Under the pieces are notes generated by a model. The model did no database searches and was not told the origin of the DNA. It was given only the letters and a program-made list of their open reading frames with translations. A DNA stretch of 64,000 nt from SSF14 sp037045585 (GTDB lineage: Bacteria > Actinomycetota > Acidimicrobiia > Acidimicrobiales > Microtrichaceae): assembly GCA_037045585.1 (NCBI GenBank), contig JBAOIR010000004.1:141036-205035 (forward strand), written 5' to 3'. How positions within the stretch are numbered: the first letter of the stretch is position 1; each line of letters begins with the position of its first letter. A program made the translations under genes and the position numbers. Shown here piece by piece: positions 28,621 through 37,316 of this stretch.

Positions 28621-29037
28621 GTGGCAGCAACCAGGAAGGCCGCCCCGGCCAAGAAGGCCGCTACGGCCAAGAAGGCGGCCCCCGCCAAGAAGGCCGCTCC
28701 GGCCAAGGCGGCACCGGCGAAGAAGGCCGCTCCGGCCAAGAAGGCAGCACCCGCGAAGAAGGCCGCTCCGGCCAAGAAGGCGGCACCCGCCAAGAAGGCC
28801 GCTCCGGCCAAGGCGGCTCCGGCGAAGAAGGCCGCTCCGGCGAAGAAGGCCGCTCCGGCCAAGAAGGCAGCTCCCGCGAAGAAGGCCGCTCCGGCCAAGA
28901 AGGCGGCTCCGGCGAAGAAGGCCGCTCCGGCCAAGAAGGCGGCTCCCGCCAAGAAGGCGGCTCCCGCGAAGAAGGCCGCTCCCGCGAAGAAGGCCGCTCC
29001 GGCCAAGAAGGCAGCGGCAGCGACCAAGAAGAAGTGA
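28621..29037 (+). CDS. Histone H1-like Lys/Ala/Pro-repeat protein
   Basis: From GTG 28,621 the frame encodes 138 residues made almost wholly of KKAAPA repeats (about 20 units, some shortened to KAAPA), ending TKKK. It has no fold of its own and should coat DNA through lysines, as the tails of HupB/HupS and histone H1-like proteins do. A ribosome binding site (AGGAGA) precedes the start. It forms a two-gene unit with HU, followed by a strong terminator. Repeat number can vary between strains and is prone to assembly error. Confidence 0.88.
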   Translation: MAATRKAAPAKKAATAKKAAPAKKAAPAKAAPAKKAAPAKKAAPAKKAAPAKKAAPAKKAAPAKAAPAKKAAPAKKAAPAKKAAPAKKAAPAKKAAPAKKAAPAKKAAPAKKAAPAKKAAPAKKAAPAKKAAAATKKK

Positions 29038-29059
29038 GCCCACGCGCTCGCAGGGTGAC

Positions 29060-29083
29060 AATGGGGGGCTTCGGCCCCCCATT
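29060..29083 (+). terminator. Hairpin terminator after the HU/H1-like pair
   Basis: A perfect 10-bp stem (AATGGGGGGC / GCCCCCCATT) closes on a stable TTCG tetraloop. It lies 22 bases after the H1-like stop. A short T-run (GTTTTCC) follows a few bases later. Confidence 0.85.
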
Positions 29084-29116
29084 CGCCGTTTTCCGCCGGT
29101 TCGCGAGAATGCGCCG

Positions 29117-29893
29117 ATGCATGCCATCTGTGATGACCTTCACGCCGAACACCCGGCGCTCGACCGTGTGGTCGCCGACCTCGACGAGGCACGGCTGGTC
29201 CTTCCCCACACCGGCCCCCGCGTGGGCGATTCGCGATCAGATCAGTCACCTGTGGTTCTTCGACCAGCGAGCGTTGATGGCGTTGCCCGACCCGGAGGCG
29301 TTCGCGGCGGACATGCAGCACCTGTTCGCCGCCGGTGGCACCGAGGCGTCGGTGGAACCCGGTCGGGCGATCACCGGTGCCGAACTGTTCGCCGCGTGGC
29401 GGGCCGACCGTGCCCACCTGCTGGAGGTCGCAGCCGATGTCGACCCCTCCGCTCGTGTGCCGTGGTACGGCCCGGCGATGGCCGCCCGCTCGTTCGTCAC
29501 CGCTCGCTTGATGGAGACGTGGGCGCACGGGCAGGACGTCGTCGATGCGCTCGGGGCATCCCGCCCGCCCACGGAGCGGCTCCGGCATGTCGCACACATC
29601 GGGTGCGCGCCCGGCCGTTCAGCTACCCGATCAACGCTCGCTGCCAGTTGCCGGCCACGCCGGTGCATATCGCGCTGGGGCGCCGGCCGGCAACTGTGGG
29701 AGTGGGGCGAGCCCGCCACGGACCTGTGCGTGGCCCGGCGCTCGACTTCTGCCTCGTCGTCACTCAGCGCCGTCACCCGGCCGACACGCGGCTGGTGGTC
29801 GAAGGGCCCGCCGCGGCGGAGTGGATCGCCATCGCCCAGGCGTTCGCCGGGGAACCCGGCAGCGGCCGCAGCCCCGGCCAGTTCGCGGGCTGA
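29117..29893 (+). CDS. TIGR03084-like metal-binding protein (several frameshifts)
   Basis: Starts at ATG 29,117 with DDLHAEHPALDRVVADLDE. It continues in a second frame from about 29,205 (AIRDQISHLWFFDQRALMAL, then GPAMAARSFVTARLMETWAHGQDV). The first frame returns near 29,600 (ARPFSYPIN), and coding ends with FCLVVTQRRHPADTRLVVEG at TGA 29,891-29,893. DinB-like helices with conserved histidines and the WAHGQDV motif fit the TIGR03084 family, of unknown function. At least four indels are needed, so the frame is damaged by error or decay. Confidence 0.7.
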   Translation: MHAICDDLHAEHPALDRVVADLDEARLVLPHTGPRVGDSRSDQSPVVLRPASVDGVARPGGVRGGHAAPVRRRWHRGVGGTRSGDHRCRTVRRVAGRPCPPAGGRSRCRPLRSCAVVRPGDGRPLVRHRSLDGDVGARAGRRRCARGIPPAHGAAPACRTHRVRARPFSYPINARCQLPATPVHIALGRRPATVGVGRARHGPVRGPALDFCLVVTQRRHPADTRLVVEGPAAAEWIAIAQAFAGEPGSGRSPGQFAG

Positions 29894-29896
29894 TTC

Positions 29897-29913
29897 GTCC
29901 CGCCGGGCGGGAC
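29897..29913. terminator. Short GC hairpin between convergent genes
   Basis: GTCCCGCCGGGCGGGAC is a 17-base palindrome just after one stop and about 80 bases before the convergent one. It is followed by the smaller repeat CGTCC-TTTT-GGGACG at 29,929-29,943. Together they may end transcription from both sides. Confidence 0.5.
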
Positions 29914-29989
29914 AGAAACAGCCCGAGACGTCCTTTTGGGACGATCCAGCCCGAGAAGCCGGGGGAGTCGGAGCGGGGGTCGACGTCGC

Positions 29990-30700
29990 CTACAGGTCGG
30001 CGATGCGCTTGAAGACCTCGGCGGCGGCCATGCCCAGCGGTTCGCCGAGCCCGGCCAGCCGGGCGGCGAACACGGGTGCGGAAGGCAGCCAGCTCCGCCT
30101 CGTCGACCGCCTTCATCGTGCTCTCGAACTGGCTCGTGTGGGCCTCGACGCAGCCAGCTCGGGGTCCACCCAGCCGGCCACGTCCTCGGCATGGTCGGGT
30201 GCGTCGGCCTCCCACAGCAGCAGGGTGTGCGGGCGATGCAGGGGGAAGGCCGTGCTCCTTGAAGAAGTGTGGGTCGCGGGCGGCCACGATGCCGTCGCAG
30301 GCCAGCAAGCCGGCATGGCGATGGTCCGGGTGGAGGCGGTAGCGCTTCCACGGGTCGTGGCCGAGGACGACGTCGGGGCGGAGTTGGCGGATCGCGGGCC
30401 ACCTCGCCCCGCAGCGCGAGCGTGCTGTCCAGTTCGCCGTCCACCTGGCCGAGGAACACCACCTGGCCGGCGTGGTGGCCCGCCAGGCGGCGGGCGGCGG
30501 CGCTGCTCCACCTGGCGCACGGCAGCGAGCGCGGTGGGGTCGGCGTCGGCGTCCCAGGTGCCCTTCGAACCATCGGTGAGGATCAGATGGTGCACGGTGC
30601 AGCCGGCGGCCGCCCACTTGGCCAGTGTGCCGCCGCAGCCAACTCCACATCGTCGGGGTAGGCGCCGATCGCCAGGGCCGAGGCCGGCACGGGCAGGTCG
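29990..30700 (-). CDS. PIG-L family N-deacetylase (frameshifted, 5' end at a join)
   Basis: The pieces in order are ALAIGAYPDDVEL (the zinc-binding PDD), TVHHLILTDGSKGTWDADAD, QVVFLGQVDGELDSTLALRGE and RPDVVLGHDPWKRYRLHPDHRHAG with the HPDH zinc motif. HTLLLWEADAPDHAEDVAGW, SQFESTMKAV and EPLGMAAAEVFKRIADL follow, with TAG at 29,992-29,990. They lie in three frames. The family removes acetyl groups from GlcNAc-type substrates such as mycothiol precursors. Only a few N-terminal residues are missing. The gene stops at the switch to proteobacterial sequence. Confidence 0.75.
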
Positions 30701-30715
30701 CGGCTGGTCGAGCCG
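30690..30715. other. Probable assembly join 2 (actinobacterial PIG-L / betaproteobacterial DUF4390)
   Basis: A minus-strand actinobacterial deacetylase loses its start exactly where a plus-strand DUF4390 gene begins without its N-terminal half. The gene content changes phylum here. Confidence 0.75.
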
Positions 30716-31006
30716 CTGTCCTACAACGTGTTAACCCGGCGGTACCGGCTGTCGTCGGGGGGGCTGCACCGAAGCTTCGCCACGCTGGGCGAAGCGCTGC
30801 GCGTGCTCGGCCGCGTCGTCAACCTGCCAGTGGCCGACAAGTCGGCGCTCAAGGCCGGCAGCCATTACGACGCGGCGCTGCGTCTGGCGCTGGACCGGAG
30901 CCAGCTGCCCAAGCCGTTCCAGCTCGACGCCATCGCCAACAAGGGGTGGCAGGTCGAGACGCGCGTGCTGCGTTGGCGCTTCGCGGCCGCGGCGGGCCAG
31001 AAATGA
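30705..31006 (+). CDS. DUF4390 protein, C-terminal part
   Basis: The open frame reads RLVEPLSYNVLTRRYRLSSG and continues to WQVETRVLRWRF, the C-terminal half of DUF4390 proteins. In betaproteobacteria this gene lies between rsmB and ntrY, and here it is followed by ntrY with a 4-base overlap (ATGA). The N-terminus is missing because of the join just upstream. The function is unknown; a signal peptide would be expected in the missing part. Confidence 0.8.
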
Positions 31007-33099
31007 ACATCGCGCTGCCGATCATCGCCGCGCTGGGCGCCATTCTGCTGTTTCTGCTGGCGTCGGCCAGCGCCGACACCGACTTGTTCGCGCGCCATTA
31101 CCCGCTGCTGCTCAGCGTCAACACCACGGCGGCGGTGGCGCTGGCAGTGCTGGTGACCATCCAGCTGCGCCGGCTGCGCCGCGAGTACCGCCAGCGCGTG
31201 TTCGGCTCGCGCCTGAAGTACCGGCTGGTGCTGATACTGGCGATGATGGCGGTGCTGCCCGGCGTGCTCATCTACGGCGTATCCATGCAGTTCGCCGTGC
31301 GCAGCATCGATTCCTGGTTCGACGTGCGCGTCGATCGCGCCCTCGAGGGCGGCTTGGCGCTCGGCCGCAACGTGCTCGAGTCCCTGGAGGCGGAACTGGC
31401 GGGCAAGGCGCGCGGCCTGGCATTCGATCTGTCGGACGCGCCGGGCGCGGGACCGGCGCAGCTGCACCGGCTGCGCGAGCAGGCCGGCGTGCGCACGGCG
31501 ACGCTCCTGAGCGGCACCGGCAACGTGCTGGCCAACAGCAGCGACCAGATGGGCGACTTGCTGCCGTCGCTGCCGTCGCCGGTGCAACTGCGCCAGGCGC
31601 GGCAAAGCCGGGGCGTCACCAGCATCGAGGGCGATGCCCCCAACGGGCTGATGCTGCGCGCCCTGGTGCCCGTCAGCAGCCGCGAACTGGGCGGCGAGAC
31701 GCGCGTGCTGCAATTGCTCCAACCGGTGCCCGCCGCCATTGCCAGCAGCGCCGAATCGGTGGAAGCCGCCTACCGCGACTACCAGCAATTGCAGCTGGCG
31801 CGCAGCGGTCTGAAACGCATTTACACCGTGACGTTAACGTTCACCCTGCTGGTGGCCTTGTTCGCGGCGACGGCGCTGGCGGTCTACCTCGCCGAGCGCA
31901 TGGCACGGCCGCTGCTGGTGCTGGCCGAGGGCACGCAAGCGGTGGCGGCGGGCGACTTTCGGCCGCTGGTGGCGCCCAAGACGCGCAACGAGCTGGGCGT
32001 CCTCACGCGCTCGTTCAACGAAATGACCCGTCAGCTCGACGAGGCGCGCAGCGAGGCCGAGCGCCATCAGGCCTATCTGGAAAGCGTGCTGGCCAACCTG
32101 TCGGCCGGCGTGCTGGCCTTCGACGCCGAGTTCCGGCTGCAGGCTTCGAACCGGGGCGCCGACACCATCCTCAAGGACGACCTGGTGAAGCTCGGCGACC
32201 GGCCGCTGCCGGAATGGGATCGCCACGGCGCGCTGGCCAGCGCGATCATGGAGGGATTCCGCGATCACGGCACCCAATGGCAGCGCCAGCTCGAGTTCGA
32301 AGGGGCGGATGACGTGCCGAAAACGCTGCTGCTGCGCGGCTCGACGCTGCCCGAGGTGGGCGGCGGCGGTTACGTGGCGGTGTTCGACGACATCAGCCAG
32401 CTAATTTCGGCGCAGCGCTCCATCGCCTGGGGCGAGGTGGCGCGCCGTCTGGCCCACGAGATCAAGAATCCCCTGACGCCGATCCAGCTCTCGGCCGAGC
32501 GTCTCGAGCTGAAGTTGTCCGATCGCCTCGATGACGCCGGGCGAACGATGCTCAAGCGCTCGATCGGCACCATCGTCAATCAGGTCGAGGCCATGAAGCA
32601 CATGGTCAATGATTTTCGCGACTACGCGAGGACGCCGCCGCCCATACTGGCGCCGCTCGACGTCAATGCGCTGGTGCGCGAGTTGCTGCAGCTCTACGAG
32701 GCCGATGCCACGGTCAAGGTGGACGCGGACCTCGCCGCCAACCTGCCGCCGGCGATGGCGGATGGCAGCCAACTGCGCCAGGTGCTGCATAATCTGATCA
32801 AGAATGCCCGCGAGGCGCTGGTGGAACACCCGCCAGCCCAAGGCGAACCCGGCATCACGGTGGTGACCCGGGGCGAGGACAAGCGCGTAGTGCTGTCGGT
32901 GATCGACAATGGCCCGGGTTTTGGCGCGCAGTTGCTGACGCGCGCCTGCGAACCCTACGTGACCACCAAGGTGAAAGGTACCGGCTTGGGCTTGGCCATC
33001 GTCAAGAAGATCGTGGATGAACACAAGGGCGACATTCTGCTGGCCAACCGCGAGGGCGGCGGCGCGGAAGTCACCATCAGGCTGCCGCTGGCGGCATAG
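31003..33099 (+). CDS. ntrY: NtrY-type sensor histidine kinase
   Basis: This 698-residue kinase has three helices in the first ~95 residues, an external loop and a fourth helix near residue 280. A HAMP domain (RMARPLLVLAEGTQAVAAGDF), a PAS domain near 360-470, and the HisKA box RRLAHEIKNPLTPIQLSAER with the phosphorylated histidine follow. The ATPase domain shows NLIKNAREAL, DNGPGFG and GTGLGLAIVKKIV. NtrY proteins sense nitrogen or redox state and phosphorylate NtrX, whose gene follows 9 bases later. Confidence 0.93.
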   Translation: MNIALPIIAALGAILLFLLASASADTDLFARHYPLLLSVNTTAAVALAVLVTIQLRRLRREYRQRVFGSRLKYRLVLILAMMAVLPGVLIYGVSMQFAVRSIDSWFDVRVDRALEGGLALGRNVLESLEAELAGKARGLAFDLSDAPGAGPAQLHRLREQAGVRTATLLSGTGNVLANSSDQMGDLLPSLPSPVQLRQARQSRGVTSIEGDAPNGLMLRALVPVSSRELGGETRVLQLLQPVPAAIASSAESVEAAYRDYQQLQLARSGLKRIYTVTLTFTLLVALFAATALAVYLAERMARPLLVLAEGTQAVAAGDFRPLVAPKTRNELGVLTRSFNEMTRQLDEARSEAERHQAYLESVLANLSAGVLAFDAEFRLQASNRGADTILKDDLVKLGDRPLPEWDRHGALASAIMEGFRDHGTQWQRQLEFEGADDVPKTLLLRGSTLPEVGGGGYVAVFDDISQLISAQRSIAWGEVARRLAHEIKNPLTPIQLSAERLELKLSDRLDDAGRTMLKRSIGTIVNQVEAMKHMVNDFRDYARTPPPILAPLDVNALVRELLQLYEADATVKVDADLAANLPPAMADGSQLRQVLHNLIKNAREALVEHPPAQGEPGITVVTRGEDKRVVLSVIDNGPGFGAQLLTRACEPYVTTKVKGTGLGLAIVKKIVDEHKGDILLANREGGGAEVTIRLPLAA

Positions 33100-33108
33100 G
33101 GAAGGCAC

Positions 33109-34354
33109 ATGGCGCAGATATTGGTCGTTGACGATGAAATCGGCATCCGGGAGCTGCTCTCGGAAATTCTTACCGACGAGGGGCATGACGTCCGCACCGC
33201 CGAGAACGCCGCGGCGGCGCGCGAGGCACGCGATGCGGCGCGGCCCGACCTGGTGCTGCTCGATATCTGGATGCCCGACACCGACGGCATCACGCTGCTC
33301 AAGGAGTGGTCGGCCGGCGGCCAACTGACCATGCCGGTGATCATGATGTCCGGGCACGGCACCATCGATACCGCCGTCGAGGCGACGCGCATCGGCGCCA
33401 TGGAGTTTCTCGAGAAGCCGATCGGCATGCAGAAGCTGATGGCCGCGGTCGGCCGGGCCCTCGAGCGCGGCCGCCGGCGGGTCGTCGCCGGCTTGTCGCT
33501 CGCGGCCTTTCCGCGTTCGGCGCCGCTCAAGGATCTCAAGAAGCGACTGGAGCAGATGGCGGCGAAAAGCCGCGCGCTGTTGCTGCGTTCTGGCGTCGGC
33601 GGCATCGTCGAATTGGCGGCGCGCACGCTGCACCCGCCGGGCAAGGCCTGGATCGACCTGGCCGCCAGCCCCGAACCGCTCAGCCTGGAAATGCTCGGTG
33701 CGGCATCCGGCGGCATCCTGTACTGCGAGGATCTTGCCCGGCTGACGCGCCTGCAGCAGAAGAACGCGCTGTTCGCGCTCGACCGGCTGGAGCGTTACAA
33801 CCTGCATCTGGTGGTCGGCAGCGGCAGCGACTATCAGAGCCTGGTGCAGCAGGGCTGGGACGAGGCCGGCTTGCGCCGCCTGTCGGAAGTCTGGCTGGCC
33901 CTGCCGACGCTGGCCGATCTCAAGGACGAGGTGCCGGACATCGCCAGTCATCTGCTGGTGCAGCTGGCCGAGTCCGGCGAGTCGCCGTTGCGCCGCTTCA
34001 ACTCCGGTGCGCTCAACGCCCTGCGCCAGCATGCCTGGGCCGGCGGCTATGGCGAACTGAAAAGCGCGATCCGGTCGCTGGCGCTGGCGGCGCTCGGCGA
34101 GGAGATCGACGGCGAGGAAGTCGGCCGCCTGCTGTTCCCGGATGCCGCCGCCGAGTCCCGGCCTGCCGCCGGAGGTGATGGACTTGCCGTTGCGCGAGGC
34201 GCGCGAGATGTTCGAGCGCGTGTATTTCGAGCATCACCTGCGCATCGACGGCGGCAACATGACGCGCCTCGCGGAAAAGACCGGCCTGGAGCGGACCCAC
34301 CTTTACCGCAAGCTCAAGGATCTCGGCTTGCGCGGCGGCAAGGGGGAAGAATAA
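33109..34354 (+). CDS. ntrX: NtrX-like response regulator with degenerate AAA domain (one frameshift)
   Basis: The receiver domain is normal (ILVVDDEIGIRELL, the phosphoryl-acceptor Asp in LVLLDIWMPDTDG, and the Lys in LEKPIG). The central domain should hold a sigma54-type ATPase but has no GESGTGKE Walker A and no GAFTGA loop. Only scattered landmarks remain (GGILYCEDLARLTRLQQ, RLSEVWLALPTLADLKDE). Near 34,160 the frame shifts into a Fis-type helix-turn-helix (MFERVYFEHHLRIDGGNMTR, then KTGLERTHLYRKL). It is partner to the upstream NtrY. It likely binds DNA but cannot act as a sigma54 activator. Confidence 0.87.
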
Positions 34355-34357
34355 GCG

Positions 34358-35785
34358 GTGCGCATCATTATTCTGGGCGCCGGCCAGGTCGGCGCCAGCG
34401 TCGCCGAGGCGCTGGCATCGGAAGCCAACGACATCACCATCGTCGATGTGGACCGCGAATCCCTGGCGCAACTGGCTGACCACCTCGATGTGCGCACGCT
34501 GGCTGGCAATGCCGCCTACCCGTCGGTGCTGCGCGATGCCGGCATCGAGGATGCCGACATGCTGGTGGCGGTGACGCAGTCGGACCAGACCAACCTGGTG
34601 GCCTGCAAGATCGCCCGCAGCCTGTTCAACGTGCCGACCCGCATCGCCCGCCTGCGCTCGCCCGACTTTCTCGACAACGACCTGCTGTCCAAAGACAACT
34701 TCGCGGTCGATTTCGCCATCTGCCCCGAGCAGGACATCACCGACTACATCTGCAAGCTGATTCAGTTTCCCGAGGCGCTGCAAGTGCTGGAATTCGCCAA
34801 CGGTGTGGTGACGCTGGTAGGCGTGCGCGCCTATCAGGGCGGCTTGCTGGTCGGCAAGCCGATCCAGGCCATGCGCGAGCATCTGCCGGCGGGTGTCGAT
34901 GCGCGCATCGCCGCCATTTTCCGCGAGCGTCAGCCGATCGATCCGGACGGCCAGACCGTCATCGAGCCGGGCGACGAAGTGTTCCTGCTCGCCGCCACCG
35001 CGCATATCCGAACGGTGCTGAAGGAACTCCGGCGCATGCTGGAGCCGGTGCGCCGCGTCATGATCGCCGGCGGCGGCAACATCGGCTCGCGCGTCGCCGC
35101 CACCCTGGGCGGCCGTTACGAAGTCAAGCTGATCGAGCGCGACCGCCCGCGCGCCGAGCAGGTTGCCAACCGCTTGTCCGATACGCTGGTGCTGGTCGGC
35201 GAGGCCACCGATGAAAACCTGCTGATGCAGGAGAATATCGACGAGATCGACATGTTCCTCGCCCTGACCAACGACGACGAGGACAACATCATGGCGGCGT
35301 CGCTGGCCAAGCGGCTGGGCTGCAAGCGCGTGCTGGCCCTGATCAACCGCCGCGCCTACGCCGACATGGTCCAGGGCGGCCCGATCGACATCGGCTTGAG
35401 TCCGGCCCAGGTGTCGATCGGTTCGCTGCTGACGCACGTGCGCCAGGGCGACGTCGCGCGGGTGCACAGCCTGCGCCGGGGTGCCGCCGAGGCGCTGGAG
35501 CTGGTCGCTCACGGCGACGCCAAGACCTCCAAGGCGGTCGGCCGCCGGATCGACGAGCTGCCGGAGATCAAGGGCGCGCGCATCGGCGCCATCGTCCGCC
35601 GCAGCCGCGAAACCGAGATGGTGCGCAAGGCGGGTTTCCTGGTCGACGACTACGTCGATCAGGTTGTCATTCCCCATCACGACACGGTCATCGAGCCGGA
35701 CGATCACGTCATCGTTTTCTGCACGCGCAAGCGCGAAGTACCGCAAGTGGAAAAGCTTTTCCAAGTCGGCTTCCAGTTCCTCTGA
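34358..35785 (+). CDS. trkA: Trk potassium uptake regulator TrkA
   Basis: This 475-residue cytoplasmic protein has two NAD-binding Rossmann units (IIILGAGQVGASVAEAL at the N-terminus and VMIAGGGNIGSRVA near residue 230). Each is followed by a TrkA_C domain. It gates the TrkH channel. The GTG start lies 3 bases after the ntrX stop and the stop 2 bases before trkH, so all are likely co-transcribed with ntrYX. Confidence 0.95.
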   Translation: MRIIILGAGQVGASVAEALASEANDITIVDVDRESLAQLADHLDVRTLAGNAAYPSVLRDAGIEDADMLVAVTQSDQTNLVACKIARSLFNVPTRIARLRSPDFLDNDLLSKDNFAVDFAICPEQDITDYICKLIQFPEALQVLEFANGVVTLVGVRAYQGGLLVGKPIQAMREHLPAGVDARIAAIFRERQPIDPDGQTVIEPGDEVFLLAATAHIRTVLKELRRMLEPVRRVMIAGGGNIGSRVAATLGGRYEVKLIERDRPRAEQVANRLSDTLVLVGEATDENLLMQENIDEIDMFLALTNDDEDNIMAASLAKRLGCKRVLALINRRAYADMVQGGPIDIGLSPAQVSIGSLLTHVRQGDVARVHSLRRGAAEALELVAHGDAKTSKAVGRRIDELPEIKGARIGAIVRRSRETEMVRKAGFLVDDYVDQVVIPHHDTVIEPDDHVIVFCTRKREVPQVEKLFQVGFQFL

Positions 35786-35787
35786 CC

Positions 35788-37233
35788 ATGCGCCGGTTCT
35801 ATCCGTTGCTGCGCGTTTTTGGCGCGCTGCTGATCGGTTTCTCGATCTGCCTGGCCGTGCCCATGGCTTTGTCGTGGCTGGTGAACGATGGCGCTCACCC
35901 GGCCTTCGACGAGGCGTTTGCCGTGACACTGGCCTGTGGCCTTTTCTTGTTCCTCGGCCTGTTCCGCGAGTCGCGCGAGCTGAAGGTGCGCGACGGCTTC
36001 CTCCTTGTCGTGTTGGTCTGGACGGTGATGCCGGCCTTCGCCGGCCTGCCCTTATTCCCTGCACCTGGGACTGTCATTTACGGATGCGTACTTCGAGGCC
36101 GTCTCCGGCCTGACGGCAACCGGTGCTACCGTGCTGTCCGGTCTCGATGCCATGCCGTTGTCGATCAACTTCTGGCGCACCTTCATGCACTGGATCGGTG
36201 GCATGGGCGTGATCGTGCTGGCCGTGGCCATTCTGCCGCTGCTCGGTGTTGGCGGTCGACAGATGTTCAAGGCCGAGACGCCGGGGCCGATGAAGGAGAA
36301 GCTGACCCCGCGCATCGCCGAAACGGCCAAAGGGCTCTGGGACGTCTATCTGCTGTTGACCGTGGCATGCGGTTGTTCATTGGTGCGGGTATGGGCTGGA
36401 GCGATGCGCTGATCCATGCGTTCTCGATGATGGGCCTGGGCGGCTTTTCCACCCACGATGCCAGTCTTCGGCCATTTTTCAAGTCGCCCGCGATCGACCG
36501 CGGTGGTCTTCTTCATGCTTTCGGCCGGCATCAACTTCGCCACCCACTTCATGGCCCTCCGCCGCCGATCCTTCGGCCCTATCGCCGCGACCCGGAAGCG
36601 CGCTGCTATCTGGGTGGTCCTGGCGCCGCGTGCTCGGAATCGCGGTCTATCTCTGGCTGGCGACGTGTATCCCGGAGTTCGGCGAGGCCCTGCGCTATGC
36701 CGCGTTCAATGTGGTTTCGATCGCCACCACGACGGGTTTCGCCACCACGGACTACGGCCAGTGGCCGATCTTCGCGCCGTTGTGGATGCTGTTCCTGAGC
36801 AGTTTTGCCACCTGCTCGGGCTCGACGGGCGGTGGCATCAAGATGATCCGCGCGGTGATGCTCTACAAGCAGGTGTTCCGCGAGCTGATCCGGGCCATGC
36901 ATCCCAGCGCAGTTTGGCCGGTGCAGGTCGGCGACCAGGCGTGCCCAACAACATCATCTTCGCCGTGCTGGCGTTCGGTTTCGCCTATATGTGCGACATT
37001 GTCGCCCTTACGCTGCTCATGTCGGCCTCGGGCTGGACATCATCACCGCCTTCTCGGCGGTGGTCGCCTGTGTCAACAACATGGGCCCGGGGCTGAACCA
37101 GGTCGGTCCGGCCACCACCTTCGCCGTGCTGAGCGACTTCCAGACCTGGGTCTGCACCTTCGCCATGCTGCTCGGCCGGCTCGAGATCTTCACGCTGCTG
37201 GTGGTGCTTACGCCGGCCTTCTGGCGCAAGTAG
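35788..37233 (+). CDS. trkH: Potassium channel subunit TrkH (many frameshifts)
   Basis: Family landmarks run in order but in changing frames: MRRFYPLLRVFGALLIGFS, FEAVSGLTATGATVLSG as the first selectivity-filter loop, FWRTFMHWIGGMGVIVLAVAILP, and MGLGGFSTHDAS. FNVVSIATTTGFATTDYG, FATCSGSTGGGIKM and VNNMGPGLNQVGP follow. About six single-base shifts lie between 36,060 and 37,050. Sequence between shifts is well conserved, which points to sequence error. The last frame ends at TAG 37,231-37,233. Confidence 0.85.
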
Positions 37234-37316
37234 CGGCTGGCGACCTTGCCACGCTCAAGCGCGCCGCATCGCGGCCGTTAACCCTACGGATAACCTGGCT
37301 TTGAATCGACGCGATC

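Noticed and set aside
28621..29037. Tandem repeats as a possible CRISPR or minisatellite array
   Set aside because: The repeat period is a multiple of three, codes KKAAPA throughout, has no unique spacers and stays in frame to the stop.
28278..29597. A minus-strand frame with AFLAGAAFFAGA-type hydrophobic repeats that looks like a membrane or glycine-rich protein
   Set aside because: It is the exact antisense of the Lys/Ala/Pro repeats of the H1-like gene.
28413..30734. A 773-codon plus-strand frame
   Set aside because: It is a chance read-through linking shadows of HU, the H1-like gene, part of the TIGR03084-like gene and the antisense of the PIG-L gene.
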